Notes: a model not told the origin generated them from the letters alone. Shown: positions 1 to 8,404, counted from the stretch's first letter. The stretch is DNA of 53,112 nucleotides from Basidiobolus meristosporus CBS 931.73 (GCA_002104905.1 MCFE01000610.1:1-53112); one strand, 5' to 3'. Program-made: numbers and translations.

Positions 1-429
1 CTTAGCAATAGTCAAGAGAGCACCAACATACTGTATGAAGCAGAGTCTTATGTATATCCTATAGCTACCTGAAGTGGGAATACAAAGCAATTCATGTGTT
101 GGAATTGCTATGAGTACCAAGAAATAATGCTTGTTGCTTGGCTGATGTCATGTTTATGCTTAGTGAGCTGAATAGTGAAAGCATCTCCGAAAGACTGCTG
201 GAGTACTGTACAAAGCCTGCCAATCTCTCAGTATATTGAGACTTCAGCCATACCTGTGAAGGAAGAGCTGGGGATAGCAGTGAGTATTTCTGCTGAGAAT
301 GCTGAAAAGATAATGGTTCTTTGAAACCTTATGGACTTCTATACACCAGAGATATGATGGTTGAAGTGTCAGTCAGTGATCAGAGTGTAAGTAATGATGT
401 GATAGATACTCCAGCATGAGTGTATTTAT
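1..429. other. Intergenic, nothing recognised
   Basis: No reading frame, RNA gene or repeat related to the rest of the window was recognised here. The stretch lies upstream of the first duplicated unit. Confidence 0.5.
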
Positions 430-842
430 CTACCATAGCCGTCATGGTTAGATACACTCCACAAAGCTCAGAGGGTAAAAAATCTTATCCTGTTTTGAGG
501 CAGACGATTTTGAACCAGAATCCTCGTATGAAAGGCTTATCTACGCATCAACGGGGCATCAACGGGGCATCATCTTTCAGCACCACTATCAGTCATATGC
601 CTAACGGTAAGACTATAGAGATTTCAATGAGTTATTTCACTCTACAATTATATGCATGCATTCAATCAAAGCAACTATGCCATTTGTTTACGTATCGAAA
701 TCCAAGCCACACACACTATAGCAAGTCATACACACGATAAAGTTGTATATTATTCCCCTTCATTATCTTAGTAACTCTGCTTATCCCCTTATGGCTCTAC
801 ACAATCTTCTTTAATATTCGATTCAACGGTGAAGTACTCACA

Positions 843-1100
843 ATACGACTCAATACCGTTCTCTCCTCCTTAAACATGGTACTGCCAACCTGCGTATCAA
901 CCTTGGCTCATGGCAACACATGACTGCCGGGCCATTGGATACCGTAAGCATAACTCCCGGACCACCCGGCACCTCCGCCAAAGCAATCCTGTACCTTTCT
1001 GTGCAAGATTGCAACAGGAAAAGGACCAGGTTTGCTGCGATTACCTCGAAACTACGGAAAAGAAGTGACCGTTGGAGCAGTGAGAGTCTCTGCTAACCAG
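843..1100 (+). pseudogene. Family B secreted protein, broken copy 1 (intronless type)
   Basis: This aligns with the intact family B gene at 6199-6625 and more closely with the copies at 4241 and 6968. The start codon has become ATA (843-845). The reading frame is interrupted after the signal-peptide region. About 26 bases are missing in the conserved stretch that encodes QLEIHIAKN in other copies. The terminal TAG has become CAG (1098-1100). The segment holding the end of exon 1, the intron and the start of exon 2 in the 6199 gene is absent. The copy lies tail to tail with the intact family A gene at 1226-1675. Broken status is certain from several independent lesions. Confidence 0.85.
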
Positions 1101-1225
1101 CATTCTCAATAAGAGTCATAATCACATGGCCATTCACTATCAATAGATAAAATGCAACGGTACTTTATTCAAGCACACAGACAAGCTATGTTGTTGGAGT
1201 GAATGAAAACCTTGATTGTTATTAT

Positions 1226-1675
1226 TTAGCAATCCCAGTCGCATCCACCATACCCTCCATATCCCCCGTAGCGTCCATATCCCCACCGACCTCCATAACC
1301 ACCGTAGCGACCGTAACCTCCTCGTCCCCAGTATCTGCCCCTCCGCCGCCCATATCCACCGTATCTCCCCCATAGCTGGGCCTCTTCAGGATTGCCCTCC
1401 TCTTCCTCGACTCCTTGGTCGGCGCCTTGCTTGCTCGAGATAGTCTGATCAAACGTATTCCTCGACATCTGGCCGAGAATGCCATCGATGTAGTGTCGAA
1501 TATTCTGCGCATCCTCTTCCCTGTTGGACGAGAACTTCTTCACCATTTGACCGCTTTGCGGGTTCTTATCGGAGATGGATGCGCTCGCTACATTTGTGCT
1601 TGACACATCTACGGGACTTCCAAAGGCACTAACGACCATTAGTAGAGCACAGGCTGCGGTAAGTTGTTTGTACAT
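1226..1675 (-). CDS. Family A secreted Gly/Tyr/Arg-rich peptide precursor, copy 1
   Basis: The product has 149 residues. Residues 1-20 form a signal peptide (charged start, hydrophobic TAACALLMVVSAF). Residues 21-89 are a polar pro-region with a dibasic KK at 46-47. Residues 90-99 are strongly acidic (EEEEGNPEEA). Residues 102-144 are a cationic tract built from GRYGGYG and GRWGYG units, with RRRGR near 110-114. The end is CDWDC (C145, C149), against CDWGC in the other three copies. An in-frame ATG lies 21 bases upstream (1696), but it is only about 20 bases from the TATA box at 1713-1722, so the inner start, shared by all paralogues, is preferred. The pattern of an acidic pro-region before a basic glycine/tyrosine tail resembles precursors of secreted antimicrobial or wall-binding peptides; that function is inference. 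No named family was recognised. Confidence 0.85.
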   Translation of the reverse strand: MYKQLTAACALLMVVSAFGSPVDVSSTNVASASISDKNPQSGQMVKKFSSNREEDAQNIRHYIDGILGQMSRNTFDQTISSKQGADQGVEEEEGNPEEAQLWGRYGGYGRRRGRYWGRGGYGRYGGYGGRWGYGRYGGYGGYGGCDWDC

Positions 1676-1712
1676 TGTGAATGTTGAATACTCCAATAAA
1701 GCTCAGCACCAG

Positions 1713-1722
1713 CCTTTATATA
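1713..1722 (-). promoter_or_regulatory. TATA box of family A copy 1
   Basis: TATATAAAGG on the minus strand, about 40 bases upstream of the chosen start. The same box at nearly the same distance precedes the copies at 4629-5069 and 7371-7820. Confidence 0.7.
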
Positions 1723-1850
1723 CAGATACAAGATCGAGGTTGATTGATATCGCATCTAGGAAGCTTCGCGGAATCGATGGGTTTCGGACGAACGATATAT
1801 TATATTTTGCATCTATTCTACAGGCATTAGGAAGATACAATAAGAGCTTC

Positions 1851-2139
1851 TAGAGTAGTGTTATCATGCGAAAAAAAATGACTACTAACAGTACACCATT
1901 AAAAGGTAAAAATTGACAGCATTGAAGGTAAAACTTGACCGCATTTAAAGGTAAAGATTGGCACCATTTATGAAGATAATTGACAGCCAAACTGCAATAA
2001 GACTTATCTTTGCCTAGACATCCACCTTATCCATACACATATCCGACTTTCTCTCCATGCTGCAGCTTGGTAAACATCACTGATTAATTACGATGAGCAA
2101 TGTCATTATGATGTTTATTAAACGTAAGGATGTAGTGCA
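1851..2139. other. Spacer with short imperfect tandem repeat
   Basis: No gene is seen. Near 1895-1965 there are three imperfect copies of a roughly 25-base unit containing 'aaaggtaaa.attg.cagca'. The last bases before 2140 are the 3' flank of the next family A gene. Confidence 0.5.
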
Positions 2140-2559
2140 TTAGCAACCCCAGTCGCATCCACCATAGCCACCATATCCCCCGTAGCGCCCATATCCCCAT
2201 CGGCCTCCGTAGCCACCATAGCGACCGTAACGTCCTCGTCCCCAGTATCTGCTTCCCCATCTTCCATAGCCACCATACCTACCCCAAAGCTCGGCCTCTT
2301 CTGAGTCAGTGTCTTCACTTGTAGGAGACGCTTGTTCATCTGCCAACCCACCGCCTGACATTTGGCCGAATATGTCGTCAAGAATGGCGCGAGCATCTTC
2401 GTCTTTTGTGGACTGGAATCGTGTTATCATTTTGCCGCTTTGTGGGTCCCGGATGGAGATGGAAGCACTTGCTACATTGGTTGCTTCTGGCTGCACAGGG
2501 GTTGCCACCGCATATGAGGCAATTAGGAGAGCAAAGGTGACGGAGAAGTGCTTGTACAT
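2140..2559 (-). CDS. Family A secreted Gly/Tyr/Arg-rich peptide precursor, divergent copy 2
   Basis: The product has 139 residues and is the most divergent intact member. Residues 1-20 are the signal peptide, ending near SYAVAT. The pro-region keeps the family motif ATNVASASIS (26-35) and DPQSGK (38-43), but the dibasic site of its paralogues is TR at 46-47. An acidic stretch (SEDTDSEEAE, 81-90) precedes the cationic tail from residue 93 (GRYGGYGRWG), which ends CDWGC (C135, C139). The ATG at 2610 lies upstream of the palindromic TATA box at 2595-2604, so the start at 2559 is chosen. This copy stands alone: no family B partner was seen beside it, unlike the other intact copies. Secretion is well supported; role unknown. 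Confidence 0.85.
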   Translation of the reverse strand: MYKHFSVTFALLIASYAVATPVQPEATNVASASISIRDPQSGKMITRFQSTKDEDARAILDDIFGQMSGGGLADEQASPTSEDTDSEEAELWGRYGGYGRWGSRYWGRGRYGRYGGYGGRWGYGRYGGYGGYGGCDWGC

Positions 2560-2594
2560 TGTGAATCTGAATGAAGCACTTGAGCTGATTATGA

Positions 2595-2604
2595 GTATAT
2601 ATAC
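2595..2604 (-). promoter_or_regulatory. TATA box of family A copy 2
   Basis: The palindromic GTATATATAC lies about 36-45 bases upstream of the start at 2559, at the same relative place as in the paralogues. Confidence 0.6.
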
Positions 2605-2639
2605 CCGCACAGCAGAAGCTGATGATGGAGCTTATTAAA

Positions 2640-3484
2640 GACACTCAACTTTACCTCTGCCTTCAGTGGGAAGCGCTGCGGGTGATCCATTTGGCTGTTC
2701 AATAGAAGCTGTTTAGTGGCTCTTCATTCAATCAAACACGCATAACACAACAAAAAGCTTAAAAAGATCATTTGTTTAGCAGATATGTTACAGGTTAGCC
2801 ACCTCCATATTAACCATATGCTAATATTGATTGTGTGAACTTCCAGTTGCAGTCATCTCCATGTACCAATGTATCCTGTCACTGTAGCGTCATTATCCCT
2901 TTCTGTTGATGCCATAGATTCCTTTATATCTTCATATTTACTGAAGAATGGCATGATTGATGACATCTCTTGAGCCAACTCCAGCATTTATTCCCAGTCG
3001 GTTACACATACGGTTAACCTGCCGCAGTAAATCCTGAAGAATATACTTGGTCGGTGTATGGTAAGCGGAATTAGTAAGCTCCAAGTTAGGCTGCAATAAT
3101 ATAAAAATTAGTGTACTTATCGAATATATTCTCAGTGCATATAGCTTGTTGTAAGTTCATGCTAGCTGATATTGGAAGGGGCTGCGGTTCAAGCACTGAG
3201 AACTAGCTGCGATCATTATTACTAAATGACAACCATTGATTGCGTCAAGTATTCCATTTTCATTCTTAGTTGTACAGTATCTGTTGCAAATATCTTCAAA
3301 TATTGGGATATTGTGGAGAATATAGGGCACTTGATATTGTGGACAATATAGGGTACTTGATAGTACAACACTGATTTAGAAGTGTCTAAAATGAGGAAAG
3401 CAGAGGCCTATTGTACCTGGGCAGCCTGTAAGCAATTATCAATCATCAATTACATAGAGAACTTAGTAAGTTTGTTTATCTATC
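2640..3484. other. Intergenic, no gene; short direct repeat
   Basis: No convincing reading frame. An imperfect 26-base direct repeat lies at 3307-3332 and 3333-3358 (gatattgtgga.aatataggg then .actt), with two differences between the copies. Confidence 0.5.
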
Positions 3485-4240
3485 ATAGCCATCATGGTTA
3501 TTGAACAAACGCTCAAAAGATACTCTCCACAAAGCTCAGATGGTCATAAGATCTTATCCGTGCTGTGGGGCAGACGAGAGGTTGAATCAGAATCCTCGTA
3601 TGGAAGGCGGTGAGGGACAGCCGTGGCAGGGAGTGATGGAGGTTCCATAGGACGTAATCCCCGTCTGTCATCGCGTATCTCCCCGGTTTTGTCCTCACGT
3701 CTTTAGCAAAGTCTTCGAGCACCCCGACCTTGTGGAACCTTTCACTAAGCAACGATACTTGTATTTCACTTGGGATAAATACCTAAGTAGGTAAAGCCTT
3801 TCACCTTATCCACACATCAACCGGGCGTGTATTTCACCACCACTATCAGTAATGGAAAGGCTATAAAGATTCGTGTTTTGAATAGATTTCCACAAGAGCC
3901 AGTGAGTTCTTTCACTCTACGAATATATATGCATGCATTCGATCCGGTTTTATACTTACAGCGAATAGAAATTCAAGCCACGCACACTAAAACAAGCTAC
4001 TCATACTATAAAATTGTAGCGCCCGTACTTCACTTGACTTAAGCCTTATTATGTTACTAGTAGCAAGGAACGGGCTCGCTTGGCTAGAAACTGAAGTGAG
4101 GGTAATACACCCAGGAGTGATCAAATATTCCCCTTCATTGCCATGGTAACTCTGCCCATCTCTCCTTGCCTACCGTCCCTATCCCCTTAAAGCTCTATAC
4201 AGTCCTCTTCAGTATCCAATTCAGTGGTGAAACACACACA

Positions 4241-4503
4241 ATGCGATTCAATACCCTTCTCTGCTCCTTAACCGTGTCAACATCAGCTCATGTCAACACG
4301 TGACCTGCGAACCGGTAGATATCACAAGCATCACTTCCGGTCCACCCGGCACCTCCGCCAAAGTAATCCTGTACCCTTCCCTGCAAGATTGCAACCGTAA
4401 AAGGAACACGACTGCTACGATTACCTCTAAACAACTCGAGATATACATCGCGAAGTACGGAAAAGAAGTGACCGTTGGAGCAGTGAGAGTCTCTGCCAAC
4501 TAG
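4241..4503 (+). pseudogene. Family B secreted protein, broken copy 2 (intronless type)
   Basis: The start codon and the first signal-peptide codons (MRFNTLLCSL) are kept, but the rest of the hydrophobic core is shortened and the frame meets TGA at 4301-4303. The C-terminal half is open in another frame and ends normally (LYPSLQDC, then GKEVTVGAVRVS, TAG at 4501-4503). Relative to the 6199 gene, the sequence between the signal peptide and 'ctcatg.caac.cgtgacc' is missing, including the intron. Splicing that restores the frame was not found. The copy is convergent with family A copy 3, 125 bases away. Confidence 0.75.
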
Positions 4504-4628
4504 CATTCTCAATAAGAGTCATAATCACATGGCCATTCACTATCAATAGATAAAATGCAACGGTACTTTATTCAAGCACATAGGCAAGTTGTATTGTTGG
4601 AGTGGATGAAAGCCTTGATTCTTATTAT

Positions 4629-5069
4629 TCAGCAACCCCAGTCGCATCCACCATACCCTCCATATCCCCCGTAGCGTCCATATCCCCATCGACCTCCATA
4701 ACCACCGTAGCGTCCTCGTCCCCAGTATCTGCCCCTCCGCCGCCCATATCCGCCGTATCTCCCCCATAGCTGGGCCTCTTCAGGATTGCCGTCCTCTTCC
4801 TCGACATCTTGGTCGGCGTCTTGCTTATCCGAGAGGGTCTGATCGAACGTATTTCTTGACATCTGGCCGAGAATGCCATCGATGTAGTGTCGAATATTCT
4901 GCGCATCCTCTTCCTTGTTGGACGAGAACCTCTTCACCACTTGGCCACTTTGTGGATCCCTATCGGAGATGGATGCGCTCGCTACATTTGTGCTTGACAC
5001 ATCCACGGGACTTCCAAAGGCACTGACGACCATTAATAGAGCACAAGCTGCGGTAAGTTGTTTGTACAT
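4629..5069 (-). CDS. Family A secreted Gly/Tyr/Arg-rich peptide precursor, copy 3
   Basis: The product has 146 residues and is nearly identical to copy 1. It has a signal peptide (1-20), a pro-region with a KR dibasic site at 46-47 (a good Kex2-type site), an acidic stretch (EEEDGNPEEA, 90-99), a Gly/Tyr/Arg tail from 102 and the terminal CDWGC. It lacks three residues of the tail repeat (one GYGRYGG unit shortened), as expected from slippage in the repetitive coding DNA. The upstream ATG at 5090 is rejected because it lies about 20 bases from the TATA box at 5108-5116. It is convergent with the broken family B copy at 4241-4503. Function not recognised; secretion and proteolytic maturation are inferred from sequence. 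Confidence 0.85.
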   Translation of the reverse strand: MYKQLTAACALLMVVSAFGSPVDVSSTNVASASISDRDPQSGQVVKRFSSNKEEDAQNIRHYIDGILGQMSRNTFDQTLSDKQDADQDVEEEDGNPEEAQLWGRYGGYGRRRGRYWGRGRYGGYGGRWGYGRYGGYGGYGGCDWGC

Positions 5070-5107
5070 TGTGAATGTTGAATACTCCAATAAAGCTCAG
5101 CACCAGT

Positions 5108-5116
5108 CTTTATATA
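5108..5116 (-). promoter_or_regulatory. TATA box of family A copy 3
   Basis: TATATAAAG on the minus strand, about 40 bases upstream of the start at 5069. Confidence 0.65.
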
Positions 5117-5160
5117 CAGATACAAGATGGAGGTTGATTGATATCGCATCTAGGAAGCTT

Positions 5161-5429
5161 CAGTCAAATGATGTAGTATATTTCGGAGGCAACCACCGCA
5201 GCCAAAGTACAAACACTCGATTTCTGTTAACAACAACACTAGTCGTGGTATAGAGATTTCTATACTATGTTATATGAAAGTGGCAAGTATTTATCTCGTA
5301 AACGGAAATGAGTTGATAAACAGCGAGAGCCTCAAAAGAGTGCCTCAAAAATTGTCATATATTTTGCATGATTTAGAGTTGCGGATGATCGCAATATTCG
5401 TAGTAAGCTTAACAGCATGGTGTATTAAA
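5161..5429. repeat. Upstream block of family A genes, conserved in duplicates
   Basis: No gene. The block starts 'cagtcaaatgatgtag' and is repeated at about 7936-8207 and, more decayed, at 10,290-10,400. It always lies beyond the promoter of a family A copy. Confidence 0.6.
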
Positions 5430-5636
5430 TTAGCATCCCAAACAAGCCCTCTAAGTTCCCAGCGACCATCATGGTCCCCGAAGTGACCATAACGTCCTCG
5501 TCACCTGTTCACTCTGGTGCGAGCGTCTTCTTCGTACACACCGTTTCCGGGCTTTGGAGAAGAGGTGGACACACTTGCCACAATGGCTGTACCGGAATTT
5601 AAAAAGCATTAAAACGATGGAAAAGTACTTGCGCAA
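5430..5636 (-). pseudogene. Family A remnant (third subtype)
   Basis: Read on the minus strand, pieces in different frames match family A in order: a signal-peptide start like KYFSIVLML, the motif AIVASVSIS (compare TNVASASIS), PKPGNGV, EEDAR, then GRYGHFG-like sequence, and a short glycine end followed by TAA. The start codon is lost (ATG to TTG), and frameshifts and a stop break it. Its duplicate at 8208-8393 confirms the identification because that copy keeps the start codon and GRYGRWELGG. Confidence 0.7.
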
Positions 5637-5639
5637 GGT

Positions 5640-6130
5640 GAAGACCAAAGGATAAACGGAGCCTCCTCTTGTGTATCCTTAACGTTGTCAATCCTATACC
5701 ACCATTTGTCGTTCATCATCAAAAGGCATCACCACCACCTGCCTTCCTTCATCAGGAGACGAATGAGTGGGCTACCTATGTGTAACACTCAAAATTCCCT
5801 CGAACAAACTAAGAATGCACTCAATATTTATAGCCTCAGTGTAACAGAAACTACAACACTTTGTTTACGCCTAGATCGCACTCACCGTATTCTACGTAAG
5901 TCTCGCTATGATACTAATGGAAGTGAGCAGGCAAAGCATCCGCGCCACATATGCAGGCCAACATTAGTCATCCTGGTGTTATTGAACAATACAAGGATCA
6001 GCAGTTTCTCCTAAAAAAGAAGTGCTTAGCCCAAAGGCAATTTGGAGTGAATGCGATACTACGGTATATAGTATAAAATATTCCGCTTCATCATAATGGT
6101 AGCTCAGCCTGTCTCTCCTTACAAGCCCAG
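5640..6130. repeat. Block between family A remnant and family B gene; no secure gene
   Basis: The block is nearly identical to 8405-8890. A reading frame of about 109 codons (5685-6014, plus) is open in both copies with few differences, but the duplication is so recent that conservation says little. The frame has no signal peptide, recognisable domain or promoter. It is left uncalled; it may simply be the 5' flank of the remnant and of the family B gene. Confidence 0.5.
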
Positions 6131-6139
6131 CTAATTCCC

Positions 6140-6147
6140 TATAAAAT
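6140..6147 (+). promoter_or_regulatory. TATA box of intact family B gene
   Basis: TATAAAAT begins 59 bases upstream of the ATG at 6199. The duplicate gene at 8956 has the same box at the same distance (8897-8904). Confidence 0.65.
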
Positions 6148-6198
6148 CGCTTGTAATGCTTACCTTATTCATCAGGCATACACACAAAAGCACTCACA

Positions 6199-6625
6199 AT
6201 GCGATTCAATACCGTTTTCTGCTCCTTAGCCATGGCACTGCTAGCCTGCACAACAACTTCAGCACAATCCTCTAGAGCGTTACTAAGTATGTAATCAGTA
6301 TATAACTCAACTAGCCGCAACCAGTGAGCCTTACTAACCAAATACTTACAATGTAGAATTGGTGAATACTCCTGAAGATACCGCACAACAACTACCATTC
6401 TCAGCTGGCTCATGCCAACGCGTGACCTTTGGACCGGTGGATACTGCCAGCATCACCCCCGAATCACCCAGTACCTCTGCCCAAGCCATCTTGTATCCTT
6501 CTCTGCAAGATTGTAACAATCGCAGGAACAGGATTGCTGCTATAACATCCAATCAACTCGAGGTACATATCGCTAAGAATGGAAAAGAAGTGACTGTTGG
6601 AGCAGTAAGAGTATCTGTCAGCTAG
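6199..6625 (+). CDS. Family B small secreted protein, intact, two exons
   Basis: Exon 1 is 6199-6286 and exon 2 is 6357-6625, split by a 70-base intron. The joined frame gives 118 residues. Residues 1-23 are a clear signal peptide (MRFNTVFCSLAMALLA, then TTTSAQ). The mature part of about 95 residues has only two cysteines, in GSCQRV and LQDCNNR, enough for one disulfide. The C-terminal third (ITSNQLEVHIAKNGKEVTVG) has the alternating pattern of beta strands and is the most conserved part across five copies. No known family was recognised. The closest description is a small secreted protein of unknown role, possibly effector-like. The next gene downstream on the opposite strand would be a family A gene, of which only a stub remains at 6755-6800. 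The frame in exon 2 alone starts without an ATG, so a caller that ignores splicing would miss the signal peptide. Confidence 0.8.
6287..6356 (+). other. Spliceosomal intron in family B gene
   Basis: Donor GTATGT at 6287, branch-like TACTAAC ending 18 bases before the acceptor, and acceptor TAG at 6354-6356. Splicing joins the signal-peptide exon to the second exon in frame (phase 1, forming a lysine codon). The paralogue at 8956 keeps an intron of the same length with donor GTATGC. Confidence 0.8.
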
Positions 6626-6754
6626 CATCCTCAATAAACCGCATTGTTTAGCCAAGAGTTATAAAGAATGCATCACATTAAATATACACAGCCAGAATGA
6701 AAGAGCAACTGTAACAGACTAGTGAACGGAAGCCTAGAATATGCCTACACATCA

Positions 6755-6800
6755 TTATGATTATCCAGCAAAAGGTGAATGGAGTGTATCCACCGTAGCG
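6755..6800 (-). pseudogene. Stub of a type II family A gene
   Basis: On the minus strand this reads RYGGYTPFT and matches the end of the fuller remnant at 9452-9712 (YGGYGGYTPFT). It is cut at 6800 where the next duplicated unit begins ('actagtagcaaggaacggg'). Confidence 0.65.
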
Positions 6801-6967
6801 ATACTAGTAGCAAGGAACGGGCTCTCTTGGCTAGAAACTGAAGTAAGGGTGATACTCCCCTTCATTGCCATGGTAACTCCGCCTGTCTCTCCTTACCAAC
6901 CGTGCTTATACCCTTATAGCTCTATACAATCCTCTTCAATATTCAATTGAACGGTGAAACACACACA

Positions 6968-7245
6968 ATGCGATTCAATACCGTTCTCTGCTCCTTAACC
7001 GTGGCACTGCTAACCCGCATACCAACCTCGGCTCATGTCATCACGTGACCTGCTGACTGGTAGATACCGCAAGCATTACTTCCGGACCGCCCAGCACCTT
7101 CGCCAAAGCGATCCCGTACACTTCTCTGCAAGATTGCAACAGGAAAAGGAACTGGATTGCAACAATTACCTCCAAGCAACTCGAGATACACATCGCGAAG
7201 AACGGAAAAGTGACCTTTGGAGCAGTGAGGGCCTCTGCCAGCTAG
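6968..7245 (+). pseudogene. Family B secreted protein, broken copy 4 (intronless type)
   Basis: The ATG and a good signal peptide are present (MRFNTVLCSLTVALL), but the frame meets TGA just after it. The C-terminal frame carries TGA at 7054-7056 where 4241 has GAA, and then continues to LQDCNRKRNW, QLEIHIAKNGK and TAG at 7243-7245. Two codons (EV) are deleted before VTFGAV. The intron region is absent. It lies 125 bases from the convergent family A copy 4. Confidence 0.75.
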
Positions 7246-7370
7246 CACTTTAAATAAGCGTCATAATCACATGACCATTCACTACCAATCAATAAAATGC
7301 AACGGTACTTTATTCAAGCACACAGACAAGTGGTGTTGTTGGAGTGAATGAAAGCCTTGATTCTTACTAT

Positions 7371-7820
7371 TCAGCAACCCCAGTCGCATCCACCATACCC
7401 TCCATATCCCCCGTAGCGTCCATATCTCCACCGACCTCCATAACCACCGTAGCGACCGTAACCTCCTCGTCCCCAGTATCTGCCCCTTCGCCGCCCATAT
7501 CCCCCGTATCTCCCCCATAGCTCGGCCTCTTCAGGATCGCCCTCCTCTTCCTCGACATCTTGGTCGGCGTCTTGCTTATCCGAGAGAGTCTGATCGAACA
7601 TATTCCTTGACATCTGGCCGAGAATGCCATCAATATAGTGCCGAATATTCTGCGCATCCTCTTCCTTGTTTGACGAGAACCTCTTCACCACTTGGCCGCT
7701 TTGTGGGTTCCTATCGGAGATGGATGCGCTCGCCATATTTGTGCTTGACACATCCACGGGACTTCCAAAGGCACTGACGGCCATTAGTAAAGCACAAGCT
7801 GCGGTAAGTTGTTTGAACAT
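7371..7820 (-). CDS. Family A secreted Gly/Tyr/Arg-rich peptide precursor, copy 4
   Basis: The product has 149 residues. It starts MFKQL, and no upstream in-frame ATG competes here, which supports the matching start in copies 1 and 3. The layout is signal peptide 1-20, KR at 46-47, acidic EEEEGDPEEAE (90-100), cationic Gly/Tyr/Arg tail 102-144 and terminal CDWGC. One tail unit reads GRWRYG instead of GRWGYG, adding a positive charge. Its promoter is unusual: the TATA segment is tandemly duplicated. Convergent with a broken family B copy at 6968-7245. Confidence 0.85.
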   Translation of the reverse strand: MFKQLTAACALLMAVSAFGSPVDVSSTNMASASISDRNPQSGQVVKRFSSNKEEDAQNIRHYIDGILGQMSRNMFDQTLSDKQDADQDVEEEEGDPEEAELWGRYGGYGRRRGRYWGRGGYGRYGGYGGRWRYGRYGGYGGYGGCDWGC

Positions 7821-7858
7821 GGTGAATGTTTAATATTCCAATAAAGCTCAGCACCAGC

Positions 7859-7912
7859 CTTTATATACAGATACAAGATCGAGGTCTTTATATACAGATA
7901 CAAGATGGAGGT
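7859..7912 (-). promoter_or_regulatory. Duplicated TATA-box segment of family A copy 4
   Basis: A 27-base unit containing TATATAAAG is present twice in tandem (7859-7885 and 7886-7912) upstream of the start at 7820. Copies 1 and 3 have it once. The nearer box sits at the usual distance, about 40 bases from the start. Confidence 0.7.
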
Positions 7913-7935
7913 TGATTGATATCGCATCTAGGAAG

Positions 7936-8207
7936 CTTCAGTCAAATAATGTAGTCTATTTCGGAGGCAACCACCGCAGCCAAAGTAAAAACACTCGATT
8001 TCCGTCAACAACAATACTAGTCGTGGTATAGAGATTTCTATACTATGATAAATGAAAGTGGCAAGTATTTCTCTCATAAACGGAAATGGGTAGAAAACCA
8101 GTGAGAGCCTCAAAAGAGAGCCTCAAAAATTGGCATTTATTTCGCATGATTTAGAGTTGTGGATGATCGCAATATTGGTATTAAGCTTAACAGCATGGTG
8201 TATTAAA
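7936..8207. repeat. Upstream block of family A genes, second copy
   Basis: Duplicate of 5161-5429. It contains no gene. Confidence 0.6.
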
Positions 8208-8393
8208 TTAGCATCCCAAGCAAGCCCTCCAAGTTCCCAGCGACCATAACGTCCTCGTCACCTGTTCACTCTGGTGCGAGCGTCTTCTTCCTACACACCG
8301 TTTCCGGGCTTTGGAGAAGAGATGGACACACTTGCCACAATGGCTGTACCGGAATTTAAAAAGCATTAAAACGATGGAAAAGTGCTTGCACAT
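8208..8393 (-). pseudogene. Family A remnant (third subtype), better preserved copy
   Basis: Starts MCKHFSIVLML, like MYKHFSV of copy 2. Frames are then mixed: one gives AIVASVSISSPKPGNGV then a stop, and another gives EEDART and later GRYGRWELGG, LAWDA, stop. The signal-peptide core has been shortened and frameshifts put the conserved pieces in different frames, so the product is not made in the family form. A continuous 65-codon frame exists through it, but it does not follow the family frame. Confidence 0.7.
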
Positions 8394-8404
8394 GGTGAAG
8401 ACCA

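Larger units (their letters stand above)
430..1850. repeat. Segmental duplication unit 1 of the secreted-protein cluster
   Basis: This block is collinear with 3485-5160. Its first part (430-740) matches 3485-4040 with small indels: both hold the 'ctccacaaagctcaga' segment, the 'atgcatgcattc' segment and the 'aagccac.cacac' segment in the same order. It then continues through a broken family B gene and an intact family A gene. The short reading frame at 420-740 is not conserved in its duplicate, so it is not called as a gene. A perfect 11-base repeat (gcatcaacggg, two and a half copies) sits near 546-575. Confidence 0.75.
3485..6804. repeat. Segmental duplication unit 2
   Basis: The left half (3485-5160) is collinear with unit 1. 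The right half (4060-6804) is collinear with 6805-9520 at an offset of about 2,745 bases. The unit carries an intronless family B pseudogene, an intact family A gene, a family A remnant, a conserved non-coding block, the intact spliced family B gene and a terminal family A remnant. The left part (3485-4240) holds no recognised gene; its short reading frames are not kept in unit 1. Confidence 0.8.

Noticed and set aside
1140-1512. Overlapping frames in family A genes (Trp-rich or Asp-rich readings of the GGT repeat)
   Set aside because: They are shifted readings of the Gly/Tyr codon repeat. Only one frame carries the signal peptide and is kept across copies.
1676-1696. Upstream ATG for family A copies 1 and 3 (seven extra residues)
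   Set aside because: It lies too close to the TATA box and is absent from copy 4. The inner ATG gives a clean signal peptide in all copies.
5685-6014. 109-codon frame, repeated at about 8382-8771, as a gene
   Set aside because: The duplication is recent, so conservation is uninformative. No signal peptide, domain or promoter, and the 5' part lies next to a family A remnant.
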